A stretch of DNA of 64,000 nucleotides from Pontibacter actiniarum. GTDB taxonomy: Bacteria; Bacteroidota; Bacteroidia; Cytophagales; Hymenobacteraceae. The stretch covers positions 3,658,001 to 3,722,000 of the forward strand of contig NZ_CP021235.1 of the NCBI RefSeq assembly GCF_003585765.1. Reading direction: 5' to 3'. Position numbers and translations under genes: made by a program. Position 1 is the stretch's first letter; every line of letters begins with the position of its first letter. This document shows positions 18,401 to 25,938 of the stretch, piece by piece. The notes beneath the pieces were generated by a model that searched no databases, was not told where the DNA came from, and saw only the letters and a program-made list of their open reading frames with translations.

Positions 18401-19270
18401 CCGGCGGGCAAAGGGGTAAATGGAGCCAATGACAGGCAGCGGCAGGTACATCCACTCCCGGAGCATGGTGAGCGGGAAGAGGTGGTCCCGCAGCGTGAAG
18501 AAGCCGCCGTGCTCTCCGCGCGTCATGAGCGGGTGGTGGCCTACCACCAGTATATCGCTGCCGCTGTTCTTCTCGATCAGGTCCTCGAGCTGCACCAGCA
18601 TTTCGCCCTCGGTGGCCGCACTGCAACTACTGTTGTCGCCGTAGGGCCTGTTAAAGGGGTGCAGCCACCACTCCGAGTCCAGCGCTATGAGCACCAGGTT
18701 ATCGCTGAGCCGCACTTCGTAGGGGCCGGGGCAGCCGTTGCCGGGCACGTAGAAGTCGCCCCCCACTACGATGTTTTCTTCCGTCAGGTACTCGTTCACG
18801 TAGCGCTGCTCCCGCATTACGGCCTCCAGGCCGCCGCGGCCGCTGTGGTTCCAGTCGTGGTTGCCGGGGATCATGTACTTTTCACCGGGGTAACCCTTCA
18901 GTATGTCGAGCTGCGCTTTCAGGCGGTTCTCCGACACCTCGCGGTCATACTTGTCGGGGGCAGGCAGGCCATTCATGTACACGTTGTCGCCAAGGAATAT
19001 GGTGGCGCTGTTCATGCCGGTCTCCATCATCATCTTGCGCATCAGCAGCATCGACGGTTCGCCGTCCAGGTTGGGCGCGCCCACATCCCCGATCAGGAAA
19101 ACAGAGTAAAGCACCTCGTTACCGGCGGTTGGCTTTTGCTCCTCCCAGTTTACCGACTCTGCTCCGTAATAAGGCTTGGTACTAACACAGGCACAAAGGG
19201 TCAGGCACAGGGCCACACACCACCCTTGGCGCATCAACAGCCGCTGTGCCTTCTGTAAAGCTTCAATCAT
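15455..19270 (-). CDS. Lipoprotein phosphoesterase / kinase-like / OMP85-type barrel fusion
   Basis: This 1271-residue outer-membrane protein has three parts. Residues 1-28 are a signal with lipobox LCAC. Residues 55-400 are a calcineurin-type metallophosphoesterase with all metal motifs: IGDVGAP (61), LGDNVY (93), GNHDWNH (136), GHHP (244), GHEH (325). Residues 440-690 look like an atypical kinase fold: a GGG-rich segment with ALKV and YALRSVDK, then IGDWDRHEGQW (624) and EDRDQAFF (653), resembling the D-R-H and D-x-D motifs of HipA/CotH/Fam20-type kinases. From about 870 to the terminal FFF is a surface-antigen (BamA/TamA-like) barrel with GGTENLRGYRRTRFAG. The phosphoesterase and barrel calls are strong; the kinase call is inference from motifs. 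Substrates are unknown. A 520-codon antisense frame inside it is a shadow. Confidence 0.85.
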   Translation of the reverse strand: MIEALQKAQRLLMRQGWCVALCLTLCACVSTKPYYGAESVNWEEQKPTAGNEVLYSVFLIGDVGAPNLDGEPSMLLMRKMMMETGMNSATIFLGDNVYMNGLPAPDKYDREVSENRLKAQLDILKGYPGEKYMIPGNHDWNHSGRGGLEAVMREQRYVNEYLTEENIVVGGDFYVPGNGCPGPYEVRLSDNLVLIALDSEWWLHPFNRPYGDNSSCSAATEGEMLVQLEDLIEKNSGSDILVVGHHPLMTRGEHGGFFTLRDHLFPLTMLREWMYLPLPVIGSIYPFARRYGGILQDIPHPRYQAYIQGLLDIFSKYDNVTYAAGHEHALEYFKYGDLPHIVSGAGCKTDYLKHGGDASYLQTVKGFVRVDYHENGEVWAEFWVPDDQGETGKVMYRTRLYTRKPPRERPVVKDNTNYADSTITLAANPDYQASGLREVMLGEHYRDVWATPVEVPLLDMKNTFGGLTPYQKGGGKQTLALKVRNPEAKEYALRSVDKDPGLALPPYLRQTAAQDLLQDQISAQHPYGALIIPPLADAAGVYHTNPELVYIPDTPYLRQYRDEFGNTLAYLEEDADENHEETASLGNAKNLVGTDKVLEELVEDNDHEVDQQKYVRARLFDMLIGDWDRHEGQWRWVEEDKPDKGNLYTPVPEDRDQAFFKADGVLPWLLTRKWGIRNVQNFGYDFGDIVGLNLSSLTLDRTLSYKVTREEWLQLAQDIKQSVTDEVIEQAVQEWPEPVRELSAAEITAKLKARREKLPEAAAAYYDFLTQFVDIAGSDKHERYLINRLNDKELQVIGYKTSKEGEILKEIFNRTFYTDETKEVRIYGMGGRDAFIVSGDVDESIVVRIIGGGDEDVIIDNSHVSGLKKHTIVYDTEEGNQFSFGSETKDKTDPYDEVNIYDRNNYLLPYLGPRLSAEYNVEDGVFLGAGVMLKTQKFRKDPYASAHLLEANYAFRTSSFNVKYTGDLQDVVEDWNLQLNAHLQGPQFQRNFYGLGNNTGQSDSFGDDYYHVRYERLSLNAMFYRLPVAFVKIGFGPTYDRFEVNMPDRESFLLDAARAGQLREGTYDAEKGKFAVQHYVGARAFSTIEVIGAGSTEANPQIGLRWYNNISYNQQVGGEKLHYTNINSEFRFYLSPNFPFQLTWAGKIGAAHNYGDYRFFQANTLGGTENLRGYRRTRFAGRSSLYANGEARLQLFDYNLYLTPAKFGVLGLLDAGRVYQDGDPKEAFFKSLHWGYGGGVWVDLMNRTVLSLSYSEGKEEDLWMLNFGFFF

Positions 19271-19648
19271 AGTATAACATGCTTAGTATTGCTGCCGGAA
19301 AGGCACCCACGGCTACTGTGCCAGCGCCACAGCAAGGGCCTGTAGGGGCCGGAAGTGGTTGGGGTGAGAACGGGTGTTGCATAGCGGGTAACGTTGCTTT
19401 TGGTTGCGCTCCATCCGTGCACAGTGAGTGCCACAGCTGCGGCAGGACTGAAGTTCATAAACGAAAGGTGCCCGCTTTTAGTTATTACCTGCGTATACAC
19501 CACCGGGCACCGCCGCTGCGGCCCCTCCTACTAACAAAAAGCTGATTTTACCGTAACCGCAGATTACCATGTGCCACATCTTGGGCACCACCGCTGCTGG
19601 GGAAGAACCGCCGCTACCGCGGGCCCCAGCTCTGCAACTAAACCACTT
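19271..19648. other. Gene-poor spacer between divergent genes
   Basis: These 378 G+C-rich bases separate two divergently transcribed genes. A 27-codon frame from ATG 19569 ends in a TGA that overlaps the next ATG (ATGA at 19649), but it does not look like a protein. No clear terminator, promoter consensus or RNA is visible. Confidence 0.5.
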
Positions 19649-20881
19649 ATGAAAGACCAAACAATAGCAAGACAGGCTGGAGAGGAAGATCAGGCCATCG
19701 TAAAGCAGGCCGGGGAGCATGTGTTCAGGCTCTTTAAGCAGAACCTATCCAAGAAGCTTGTCTACCACAACTACAAACATACTTTTGAGACCGTAGCCGA
19801 GGCGCAGGAGCTGGGTCAGCTCAGCAGGCTACCGGAGGACAGGCTCCTGGACCTGGTGCTGGCGGCCTGGTTCCATGACACAGGCTACATTGCCACCTAT
19901 GAGGGGCACGAGCAGGAGAGCGTGCGCATTGCAACGGAGTGGCTTGAGGAGAAGGAGTTTTCGCAGGAGCGTATTGACCATATCACCGGCATTATCCTGG
20001 CCACACAGCACAAGCAGGACCCGGAAACGCTGGAGCAGGAGCTAATGGTGGACGCGGACATGTCCAACATCGGCAAGGACACCTTTTTCGCCACCGCCGA
20101 GCTGCTGCGGGTGGAGTGGGAGATCTTCCAGGACAAGTTTTTCTCGGACGATGAGTGGGAGCAGTTTCAGATGGACTTCCTGCTATCGACCACCTTCCAC
20201 ACGATACAGGCGCAGCGCAAGTTTGCCGCACAGCTGGGCCTGAACATACAGGAGCAGCGCAGCCGCCTCAACAAGGAGATCAAGAAGAAGAAGAAAGAGG
20301 AGAAGAAGCACCGCAAGACGCTGGCCCAGCCTAAGCGCGGTATCGAGACTATGTTCCGGAACACGTACCGCACACACCTCAACCTCAGCGCCATTGCCGA
20401 CAACAAAGCGAACATGATGATCAGCCTCAACGCCATTATCATTTCGGTGATCATTACCTACCTCAGTGCCAAGACCTCCACCATCGGGGCCGATTACACC
20501 ACGCACCGCACTTTTCTGATCCCAATTGGCATTCTGCTGCTTACCACCCTAGGCTCCGTTGTGTTTGCCATCATTTCGGCGCAGCCGGAGGTGACCAGCT
20601 TCACGTTTAAGAAAAAGAAGAACAAAAAGCTGGACACCCGCAAAGTCAACCTACTGTTCTTCGGTAACTTCACCAACCTGCCCCTGGAGGAGTTCCAGAG
20701 CGGCATGCACGACATCATGCGCGACAAAAAATCGCTGTACAACAACATGATCACCGACATTTACTACTTAGGCGATGTGCTCAACCGCAAGTATAAAATC
20801 CTGCGCATTTCCTATACTATATTTATGGTTGGGCTGGTGCTCACGGTGGTGGGCTTCGCGGTGGCGGTGGCCTCTTACTAG
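19649..20881 (+). CDS. HD-domain protein with C-terminal PycTM-like membrane domain
   Basis: The 410-residue protein combines an HD phosphohydrolase-type domain (NYKHTFET with H43, WFHDTGY with H76-D77, ATQHKQD with H121, VDADMSNIG) with a basic linker (IKKKKKEEKKHRK, 211-223). A membrane region follows: a helix with NLSAIADNKANMMISLN leading into TM1 (256-274), TM2 (289-310), and TM3 (386-408). The NKANMMISLNA motif and layout match the Pycsar effector transmembrane family (PycTM, formerly DUF5706). HD domains often cleave nucleotides, so cyclic-nucleotide turnover or sensing at the membrane is plausible. No cyclase gene is adjacent. ATG 19649 is preferred over a 26-residue extension lacking coding character. 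Confidence 0.85.
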   Translation: MKDQTIARQAGEEDQAIVKQAGEHVFRLFKQNLSKKLVYHNYKHTFETVAEAQELGQLSRLPEDRLLDLVLAAWFHDTGYIATYEGHEQESVRIATEWLEEKEFSQERIDHITGIILATQHKQDPETLEQELMVDADMSNIGKDTFFATAELLRVEWEIFQDKFFSDDEWEQFQMDFLLSTTFHTIQAQRKFAAQLGLNIQEQRSRLNKEIKKKKKEEKKHRKTLAQPKRGIETMFRNTYRTHLNLSAIADNKANMMISLNAIIISVIITYLSAKTSTIGADYTTHRTFLIPIGILLLTTLGSVVFAIISAQPEVTSFTFKKKKNKKLDTRKVNLLFFGNFTNLPLEEFQSGMHDIMRDKKSLYNNMITDIYYLGDVLNRKYKILRISYTIFMVGLVLTVVGFAVAVASY

Positions 20882-20908
20882 GCTACAGGTATACAAAGAG
20901 TGTCGCTG

Positions 20909-20940
20909 TTTGTTTTGTGGTGGATATTAGTGTAAATTCG
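20909..20940 (+). promoter_or_regulatory. -33/-7 promoter of tRNA-Arg
   Basis: TTTG at 20909-20912, a 20-base spacer, then TAAATTCG at 20933-20940, one base off TAnnTTTG. It ends 21 bases before the tRNA. Confidence 0.65.
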
Positions 20941-20961
20941 CCATGCAAAATCACACTTTGC

Positions 20962-21033
20962 GGCCCTGTAGTTCAATGGATAGAATAGGAGTTTCCTAAA
21001 CTCTAGATCCAGGTTCGATTCCTGGCAGGGCCA
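20962..21033 (+). tRNA. tRNA-Arg (anticodon CCT)
   Basis: The 72-base sequence folds as a full cloverleaf: acceptor GGCCCTG with CAGGGCC, D arm GTTC/GAAT, anticodon stem GGAGT/ACTCT with loop TTCCTAA (anticodon CCT, reading AGG), T arm CCAGG-TTCGATT-CCTGG, discriminator A. The terminal CCA is not encoded (ACCC follows). It has its own promoter and terminator. Confidence 0.95.
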
Positions 21034-21038
21034 CCCAG

Positions 21039-21077
21039 AAGCCGCCATGCGTTAAGCAGAGCGGCTTTTTTGTTTTT
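21039..21077 (+). terminator. Terminator of tRNA-Arg
   Basis: AAGCCGC (21039-21045) pairs with GCGGCTT (21061-21067), followed by a run of T interrupted by one G. Confidence 0.8.
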
Positions 21078-21145
21078 TTATTGAGGCTGCCTTGCCCCTT
21101 TACCAGCACCTCTTTTACTGTGTACCATGTTTTTCCGGTTTTAGC

Positions 21146-21301
21146 CTAGGCTACCCAGAAACACCTCTCCGCTGGCACCAGTGCCTGTCCCTCCAGCTTT
21201 GTGATGTACCACAGCCGCTGTTCCTGGTTAAGTTGCGCCATAGGTGGTACCGAGTCTAACCGTTTAGCAGCCTGCCCCGGCTTAAGAGGCTCCACCTTAC
21301 A
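21146..21301 (-). pseudogene. Possible gene remnant (C-terminal fragment)
   Basis: An open stretch on the minus strand lacks a plausible start and reads KVEPLKPGQAAKRLDSVPP, then LNQEQRLWYITKLEGQALVP and AERCFWVA before a TAG. It has the look of a protein tail. The part RLWYITKLE resembles RLWYMVKVE in the broken gene at 21846-22384, so both may derive from one family. No frame upstream continues it. Confidence 0.35.
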
Positions 21302-21421
21302 TTACCATCCATACCAGATGCGAACTACATAGAGGTGTTACTTTTAAGGCGTAAGCTTCCTTTCAGGATACAATTAATGTAAAGAGCTTTAGACATGTTC
21401 AATCCTTTAAACATAAACCAT

Positions 21422-21682
21422 ATGAGAAGGAAACTCTTTGTCCCGATGCTGGCAGTCCTGCTGACGGCCTTTGCTCCCGTTACTGAAACCGCTGCGGCCA
21501 CCGAAGTAACAGCCACTGCGGAAGACCCGGCTTTTTGGGAAAGAATCGGGCGGAAGCAAGGAAAGCTGGACCATGAAGCAGGTTATGAGTACGGCTATTC
21601 GCAGCCCAACGGAGAGCTATCTATGGCTGAGCTTGATGCTTACTGGAGGGGATATGAAGCAGGCTGGGCTTCGGTGCTGTAA
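21422..21682 (+). CDS. Small secreted protein of unknown function
   Basis: This 86-residue product has a signal peptide (MRRKLFVPMLAVLLTAFAP, cleavage near TETAAA) and a short mature part rich in Tyr, Glu and Gly: FWERIGRKQGK, HEAGYEYGYSQPNGELSM, YWRGYEAGW. The ATG at 21422 puts the basic residues at the start of the signal; an upstream in-frame ATG at 21395 would add nine residues. A perfect 17-bp terminator follows. It is flanked on both sides by gene remnants. I do not recognise the family. Confidence 0.65.
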   Translation: MRRKLFVPMLAVLLTAFAPVTETAAATEVTATAEDPAFWERIGRKQGKLDHEAGYEYGYSQPNGELSMAELDAYWRGYEAGWASVL

Positions 21683-21699
21683 GGTAAGGACAGGAAACT

Positions 21700-21739
21700 A
21701 ACAACAAAGGCCGCTCAACTACGAGCGGCCTTTGTTGTT
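21700..21739 (+). terminator. Terminator of small secreted protein gene
   Basis: A perfect 17-bp stem (AACAACAAAGGCCGCTC at 21700-21716 with its complement at 21723-21739) has a 6-base loop. The stem itself supplies the T-rich 3' side. Confidence 0.85.
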
Positions 21740-21845
21740 ACACCATGCCTTGAAGTATGGATTGGCACAGAGACTACTTACTGCCGCAATACCCCACTTT
21801 TGATTCCCATTTCTTATACTTGCCCCAAACAAACTTGCTCCCACA

Positions 21846-22384
21846 ATGAAGACCTCCTCCTCACGCTGCTCCTATGCCTACCGCTGCTGGCGCTTGCTCA
21901 GCCCGAACCGCCAAGGGATGAAAATGGCAACATCGTCTACACTAGCCATGTGGAAGTGGCAGCAAGTACAGACAAGCTCTACCACAGGCTTTACGGATAC
22001 TACCAGAGCCGCTTAGAATCAGTTCAGGAAAGGGATAGGCACGTCATCACGGGGAAAGCCTGGCAAGACATTATCATAGGCCACGGAACGCAGGTAGAGA
22101 AGCGTAGGCTCTGGTATATGGTAAAGGTAGAGGTTGAGGAGGGGCTGTACCCGCTACACCATTAGCGACCTGATGCTACAGAAGTACTGCACCCCTAGCC
22201 TGCTGGTGCCTTGCAAGGCACAGACGAAACCAGCCCCTGTTGAGAAAGTGCTGTATTCTCCCTACCGCAAAGAGGAAACGACAGACCGGGTTACAAGCAA
22301 GTGGAGTTCCAGATTAACGGGATTGTTACCGCGCCTATAGAAGAGACGAAGAAACAGCCGAGCTCTATAGACACAACCACTTAA
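21846..22384 (+). pseudogene. Broken gene for a small secreted protein (three frame changes)
   Basis: Reading through with frame changes gives one plausible protein. ATG 21846 (MKT) must shift to the frame of LLLTLLLCLPLLALAQ, a clear signal peptide. That frame continues PEPPRDENGNIVYTSHVEV to EKRRLWYMVKVEVEE near 22140, shifts again to GCTRYTISDLMLQKYC and KVLYSPYRKEETTDRV, then shifts near 22290 to YKQVEFQINGIVTAPIEET and stops at 22384. The three frames alternate (0, 2, 0, 2 modulo 3). Neighbouring genes are intact, so this is decay rather than general sequence error, though a homopolymer error cannot be excluded. The family is unknown. Confidence 0.7.
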
Positions 22385-22593
22385 CCTCTTCCCCACAAAG
22401 ATGCTTGCCTGCTGCTGCCTACAAATGAGCAGTTCCACCTAACACCCGTGCAGGAAGCTTCAAACTTAATCTAATTGAAAGACAGGCAGGCTTCAGAACA
22501 CGGGGCAGGCAGGCTGTATTTTCTTTTTGACCTGTGTAAACGTAACATTGTAGCCGCAGCTACATATATAGGAGTAGCTATACTTTACGCGCC

Positions 22594-22938
22594 ATGAAAA
22601 ACCTGTTTCCCTTCACCCTTGCCCTACTCTGCTTAAGTGCCTGCTCCGGCAACAAAGACACAGACCTGGAAGACGAGCAAGCAACCGTTGCCAGCGAAAC
22701 AGGCGCCCCCACGCCCCTGGCCCCCGATGTGCTTTACGCCACCAAGCCCCTCATCAGCAGCAAGCTCTACAGCCAGCCTGACTTCCAGGCCAGTTCCCTC
22801 GCCTACTTTGACACGGCGCAGCAGATTAACGTGCTCGACACAGCCCACGCCATGTTTGTAAAGGCGCGTATCCGGCAGGACACCACCACCATCACCGGCT
22901 ATGTGCCCAAAACCATACTTCCGGAGCGCAAGAAGTAG
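22594..22938 (+). CDS. Small lipoprotein, SH3-like
   Basis: The 114-residue protein has a lipoprotein signal (MKNLFPFTLALLCLSACSG, lipobox LSAC). An acidic linker is followed by a compact beta-rich C-terminal part: LYSQPDFQASSLAYFDTAQQ, INVLDTAHAMFVKARI, TGYVPKTIL. The phrase VKARI...TGYVPKTIL is typical of bacterial SH3 domains, which bind peptides or cell wall. It should sit in a membrane facing the periplasm. The 209-base gap upstream, after the broken gene, holds nothing I can name. Confidence 0.75.
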   Translation: MKNLFPFTLALLCLSACSGNKDTDLEDEQATVASETGAPTPLAPDVLYATKPLISSKLYSQPDFQASSLAYFDTAQQINVLDTAHAMFVKARIRQDTTTITGYVPKTILPERKK

Positions 22939-22957
22939 ATCCCGCTAAAACAAAAAA

Positions 22958-22983
22958 CGGCAGCCCTTTTACAAGAGCTGCCG
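22958..22983. terminator. Weak hairpin between convergent genes
   Basis: CGGCAGC (22958-22964) pairs with GCTGCCG (22977-22983). The A tract on the left would act as a T tract for the minus-strand gene; the right side is poor in T. Confidence 0.5.
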
Positions 22984-23005
22984 CCTTCGCTGTATCTGCT
23001 GCTGT

Positions 23006-23386
23006 TTACTTCACCACTACCCGCCGTACCGCACTGTAATTATCAGCCTCCAGTTTTACATAGTACAAACCTTTGGCATAGCGGTCCAGGTTAATGGTTC
23101 TGGTCAGCTTAGGTTCGGTGCGCGTTAACGTTTCGTGGTAGATCTCGTTACCGATAACGTTGAGGATGCGCAGCTCTACCTTCTGGGACTCCAGGTTAGA
23201 GACTGAAATGGTAAAAACGCCGTTGCTGGGGTTCGGGTAAATGGCAATATCCTCATTCTGCTCCAGGCCCAGGGGGTTCTCCTGCCCCGTTTGCTGCCCC
23301 GCCTGTACCTGCACCGGCGGTTTCGCCTGCGCCTGTACCAGTAGCACAGATAAGCATGTAAAAACAGAAAGTATAAATTGTTTCAT
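23006..23386 (-). CDS. Minimal T9SS sorting-domain protein
   Basis: The 126-residue protein is a signal peptide (MKQFILSVFTCLSVLLVQAQ), a Gln/Pro/Gly linker to about residue 45, and a complete type A T9SS C-terminal domain (IAIYPNPSNGVFTIS, LRILNVIGNEIYHET, YAKGLYYVKLEADN, RRVVVK). There is essentially no cargo between them. Such proteins may be degenerate cargo or genuine small surface proteins. It is transcribed alone and converges with the lipoprotein gene. Confidence 0.88.
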   Translation of the reverse strand: MKQFILSVFTCLSVLLVQAQAKPPVQVQAGQQTGQENPLGLEQNEDIAIYPNPSNGVFTISVSNLESQKVELRILNVIGNEIYHETLTRTEPKLTRTINLDRYAKGLYYVKLEADNYSAVRRVVVK

Positions 23387-23556
23387 ATAAATCGCGTATC
23401 GAATTCTTATTCAAAATATTATAGACAAAAGTCGTTCCATTTATTAAAACGGATGGTCAAGTTTTTTGTTCTTGCATTGTACCCCTTAAAAAGTGGGTGT
23501 TCACCAAGTTTCAGGCTACAAATTTGGACAAAATTAATTTATAAAAGTTAATTATT

Positions 23557-24672
23557 TTGACGAAGGATGTTTTGGTGATCGGCGGCGGACTGGCCGGCTT
23601 GGTCAGCGCACTGGGTTTAGCCAGGGCGGGGCTGGCAGTAACACTCGTGGAGAAAAAGGCCTATCCCTTTCACAGGGTGTGCGGCGAGTACGTTTCCAAC
23701 GAGGTGCTGCCTTACCTGCGCAAACTCGGGGCAGAGATCAGCACCCTTGGCCCAGCCCGCATCAACCACTTCAGACTTACCTCCCCTACCGGCAGTGCCC
23801 TGCAGGCAAAATTGGACTTAGGGGGCTTCGGCGTTAGCCGCTATACCTTAGATAATTACCTGTATGAGCTGGCGCAGCGGCAGGGAGTGCAATTTATGCT
23901 GCAGCAAACAGTGCAAGAAGTCGCCTTTGCCGACGATAGGTTTACTGCCCGCCTCTCAGGAGGGCAACGCCTACAGGCGCGCGTGGCGGTGGGGGCTTTT
24001 GGCAAGCGCGCTAACTTAGACCGCCAGTTGCAGCGCAGCTTCTTCCGGAGCCGCTCTCCCTACATCGGGGTTAAGTACCATGTGCGGCACGATGCCCCGC
24101 GCAACGAAATCGCGCTACATAACTTTAAAGACGGCTACGCCGGCACCTCGGCCGTGGAAGACGACCGCTACTGCCTCTGCTACCTGACCACCCGCGAAAA
24201 CCTGAAAAAGCACGGCTCCGTTGCCGCCATGGAGAAGGCCGTGCTTTACCGCAACCCGCACCTGCGCCAAGTCTTTGAGCAGGCGGAGTTCCTCTACAGC
24301 CAGCCCGAAGTTATCAACGAGATTTCCTTTGCCACCAAAACCTGCGTGGAGGACCACATGCTTATGTGCGGCGATGCAGCCGGCATGATTACCCCCCTTT
24401 GCGGCAACGGCATGGCCATGGCCATACACTCTGCCAAGATCCTGACCAACCATGTGCAGCACTACTTCTCCAACGGCCAGAACCGGGCAGAGCTGGAGGC
24501 GGGCTACACCCACGCCTGGAAAAAACAGTTTGAGAACCGCCTGCGCCTGGGCCGCACGGTGCAGGGCCTATTCGGCAGCCCGGTGCTGTCGGAGATGGCC
24601 GTGGGGGCGCTGAAGCACCTGCCCTGGGCGGTACAGCTCATTATGCGGCAAACGCACGGGCGCCCCTTCTGA
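23557..24672 (+). CDS. FAD-dependent oxidoreductase of T3PKS cluster
   Basis: This 371-residue flavoprotein belongs to the geranylgeranyl-reductase / aromatic-hydroxylase-like group. The Rossmann motif VLVIGGGLAGLVSALGLA is at 5-22, an FAD-contact segment at PFHRVCGEYVSNE, and the second FAD motif LMCGDAAGMITPLCGNGMA near 268-286. The start is TTG at 23557, since the nucleotide motif begins four residues later and no ATG fits. It lies 138 bases before the type III PKS and methyltransferase on the same strand, so it probably hydroxylates or oxidises their product, as flavoproteins do in alkylresorcinol-quinone clusters. The substrate is inferred. Confidence 0.85.
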   Translation: MTKDVLVIGGGLAGLVSALGLARAGLAVTLVEKKAYPFHRVCGEYVSNEVLPYLRKLGAEISTLGPARINHFRLTSPTGSALQAKLDLGGFGVSRYTLDNYLYELAQRQGVQFMLQQTVQEVAFADDRFTARLSGGQRLQARVAVGAFGKRANLDRQLQRSFFRSRSPYIGVKYHVRHDAPRNEIALHNFKDGYAGTSAVEDDRYCLCYLTTRENLKKHGSVAAMEKAVLYRNPHLRQVFEQAEFLYSQPEVINEISFATKTCVEDHMLMCGDAAGMITPLCGNGMAMAIHSAKILTNHVQHYFSNGQNRAELEAGYTHAWKKQFENRLRLGRTVQGLFGSPVLSEMAVGALKHLPWAVQLIMRQTHGRPF

Positions 24673-24810
24673 CAGCGCCACATCTATTATGGAACGGCAT
24701 CCGTACTTAGAAACACATGTGGCAGCTACAGCAGCCACGCAGGGCAGCACCGTAAAACAAGCACCTATACTTCGTAAGATATCGCTATACACTCTACCAA
24801 CCCCGACCAT

Positions 24811-25938
24811 ATGAAAAGCTACATTTGCGCCATCGGCACGGCCAACCCTCCGCACAAGATCCCGCAGATGCAGGTAGCAGACTTTATGGCCACCGCCCTG
24901 CAGTTTGACGAGCAGGACACGCGCAAGCTAAAGGCGCTTTACCGGGTGTCGGGCATTGGCCAGCGTTACAGTGTGCTGGAAGACTACACGCGCCAGAACG
25001 GCGACTTCTCCTTTTACCCCAACACCCCAACGCTGGAGCCCTTCCCAACCGTGCAGCAGCGCATGAGCGTGTACCGCAAGCACGCCGTGGACCTCTCGGA
25101 GGCGGCTATCCGGAACTGCCTTAAGCTGGCCAGCCCGTCGCAGCTAGGCGACCTGACCCACCTGATTACCGTGAGCTGCACCGGCATGTATGCCCCGGGG
25201 CTGGATATCGAGCTGGTGGAGCGGCTGGGGCTCTCGCCCTGCGTGCAGCGCACCGCCGTAAACTTTATGGGCTGCTACGCCGCCTTTAACGCCATCAAAC
25301 TCGCCGACTCTATCTGCAGGGCCAACCCTGAGGCAAAGGTCATGCTGGTGTGCACTGAGATCTGCACGATCCACTTTCAGAAGCACGCCGAGCAGGACCA
25401 CCTGGTGTCGAACGCCCTTTTTGGCGATGGCGCAGCCGCAGTGCTGATGCAGGGCCAGCCCTGTGAGCAGGTAAGCCTTGAGCTGCAGTCGTTCCACTGC
25501 GACCTTGCGCCGGCTGGCAAGCGAGAGATGGCCTGGCACATCGGCGACACCGGCTTTGAGATGACGCTCTCCTCCTACGTGCCCGACCTCATCAAAAAAG
25601 GCATAAAGCAGCTCACAGAGCGGCTGCTGCAGGGGCTTAAAACCACCGTGTCGGAGATCAAGCTGTTTGCCATACACCCCGGCGGCAGGCGCATTCTGGA
25701 GGTGATAGAGCAGGAGCTCGGCATGACGCGCGAAGACAACCGCTTCGCCTACCAGGTGCTGCGGGAGTTTGGCAACATGTCGTCTGCCACGGTGCTGTTT
25801 GTGCTGAAGGAGCTGATGCAGACGCTTACACCGCAGGAACAGGACGAACCTGTGCTGAGCTTTGCCTTCGGCCCCGGTCTTACCCTCGAATCTATGTTAC
25901 TGAAAGTACACTATGCGGATGCTAAAGCGGCGGTCTAA
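24811..25938 (+). CDS. Type III polyketide synthase
   Basis: This chalcone-synthase-type enzyme condenses malonyl-CoA onto an acyl starter and cyclises the product. The 375-residue protein keeps the catalytic triad in context: Cys155 in FMGCYAAFNA, His289 in AIHPGGRRIL and Asn322 in FGNMSSATVLF, plus FGDGAAAVL at about 204-212. The methyltransferase start overlaps its last 26 bases, which fixes the operon. Starter and chain length cannot be read from the sequence; with a flavoprotein and methyltransferase beside it, an alkylresorcinol or alkylpyrone is a reasonable guess. Confidence 0.93.
   Translation: MKSYICAIGTANPPHKIPQMQVADFMATALQFDEQDTRKLKALYRVSGIGQRYSVLEDYTRQNGDFSFYPNTPTLEPFPTVQQRMSVYRKHAVDLSEAAIRNCLKLASPSQLGDLTHLITVSCTGMYAPGLDIELVERLGLSPCVQRTAVNFMGCYAAFNAIKLADSICRANPEAKVMLVCTEICTIHFQKHAEQDHLVSNALFGDGAAAVLMQGQPCEQVSLELQSFHCDLAPAGKREMAWHIGDTGFEMTLSSYVPDLIKKGIKQLTERLLQGLKTTVSEIKLFAIHPGGRRILEVIEQELGMTREDNRFAYQVLREFGNMSSATVLFVLKELMQTLTPQEQDEPVLSFAFGPGLTLESMLLKVHYADAKAAV

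Noticed and set aside
17696-19258. A 520-codon plus-strand frame inside the phosphoesterase fusion gene
   Set aside because: It is antisense to a gene with intact phosphoesterase motifs; the product has no recognisable domain. G+C-rich coding strands often leave long antisense frames.
19649-20881. A complete Pycsar defence operon
   Set aside because: Only the effector-type membrane domain is present; no pyrimidine cyclase gene lies on either side.
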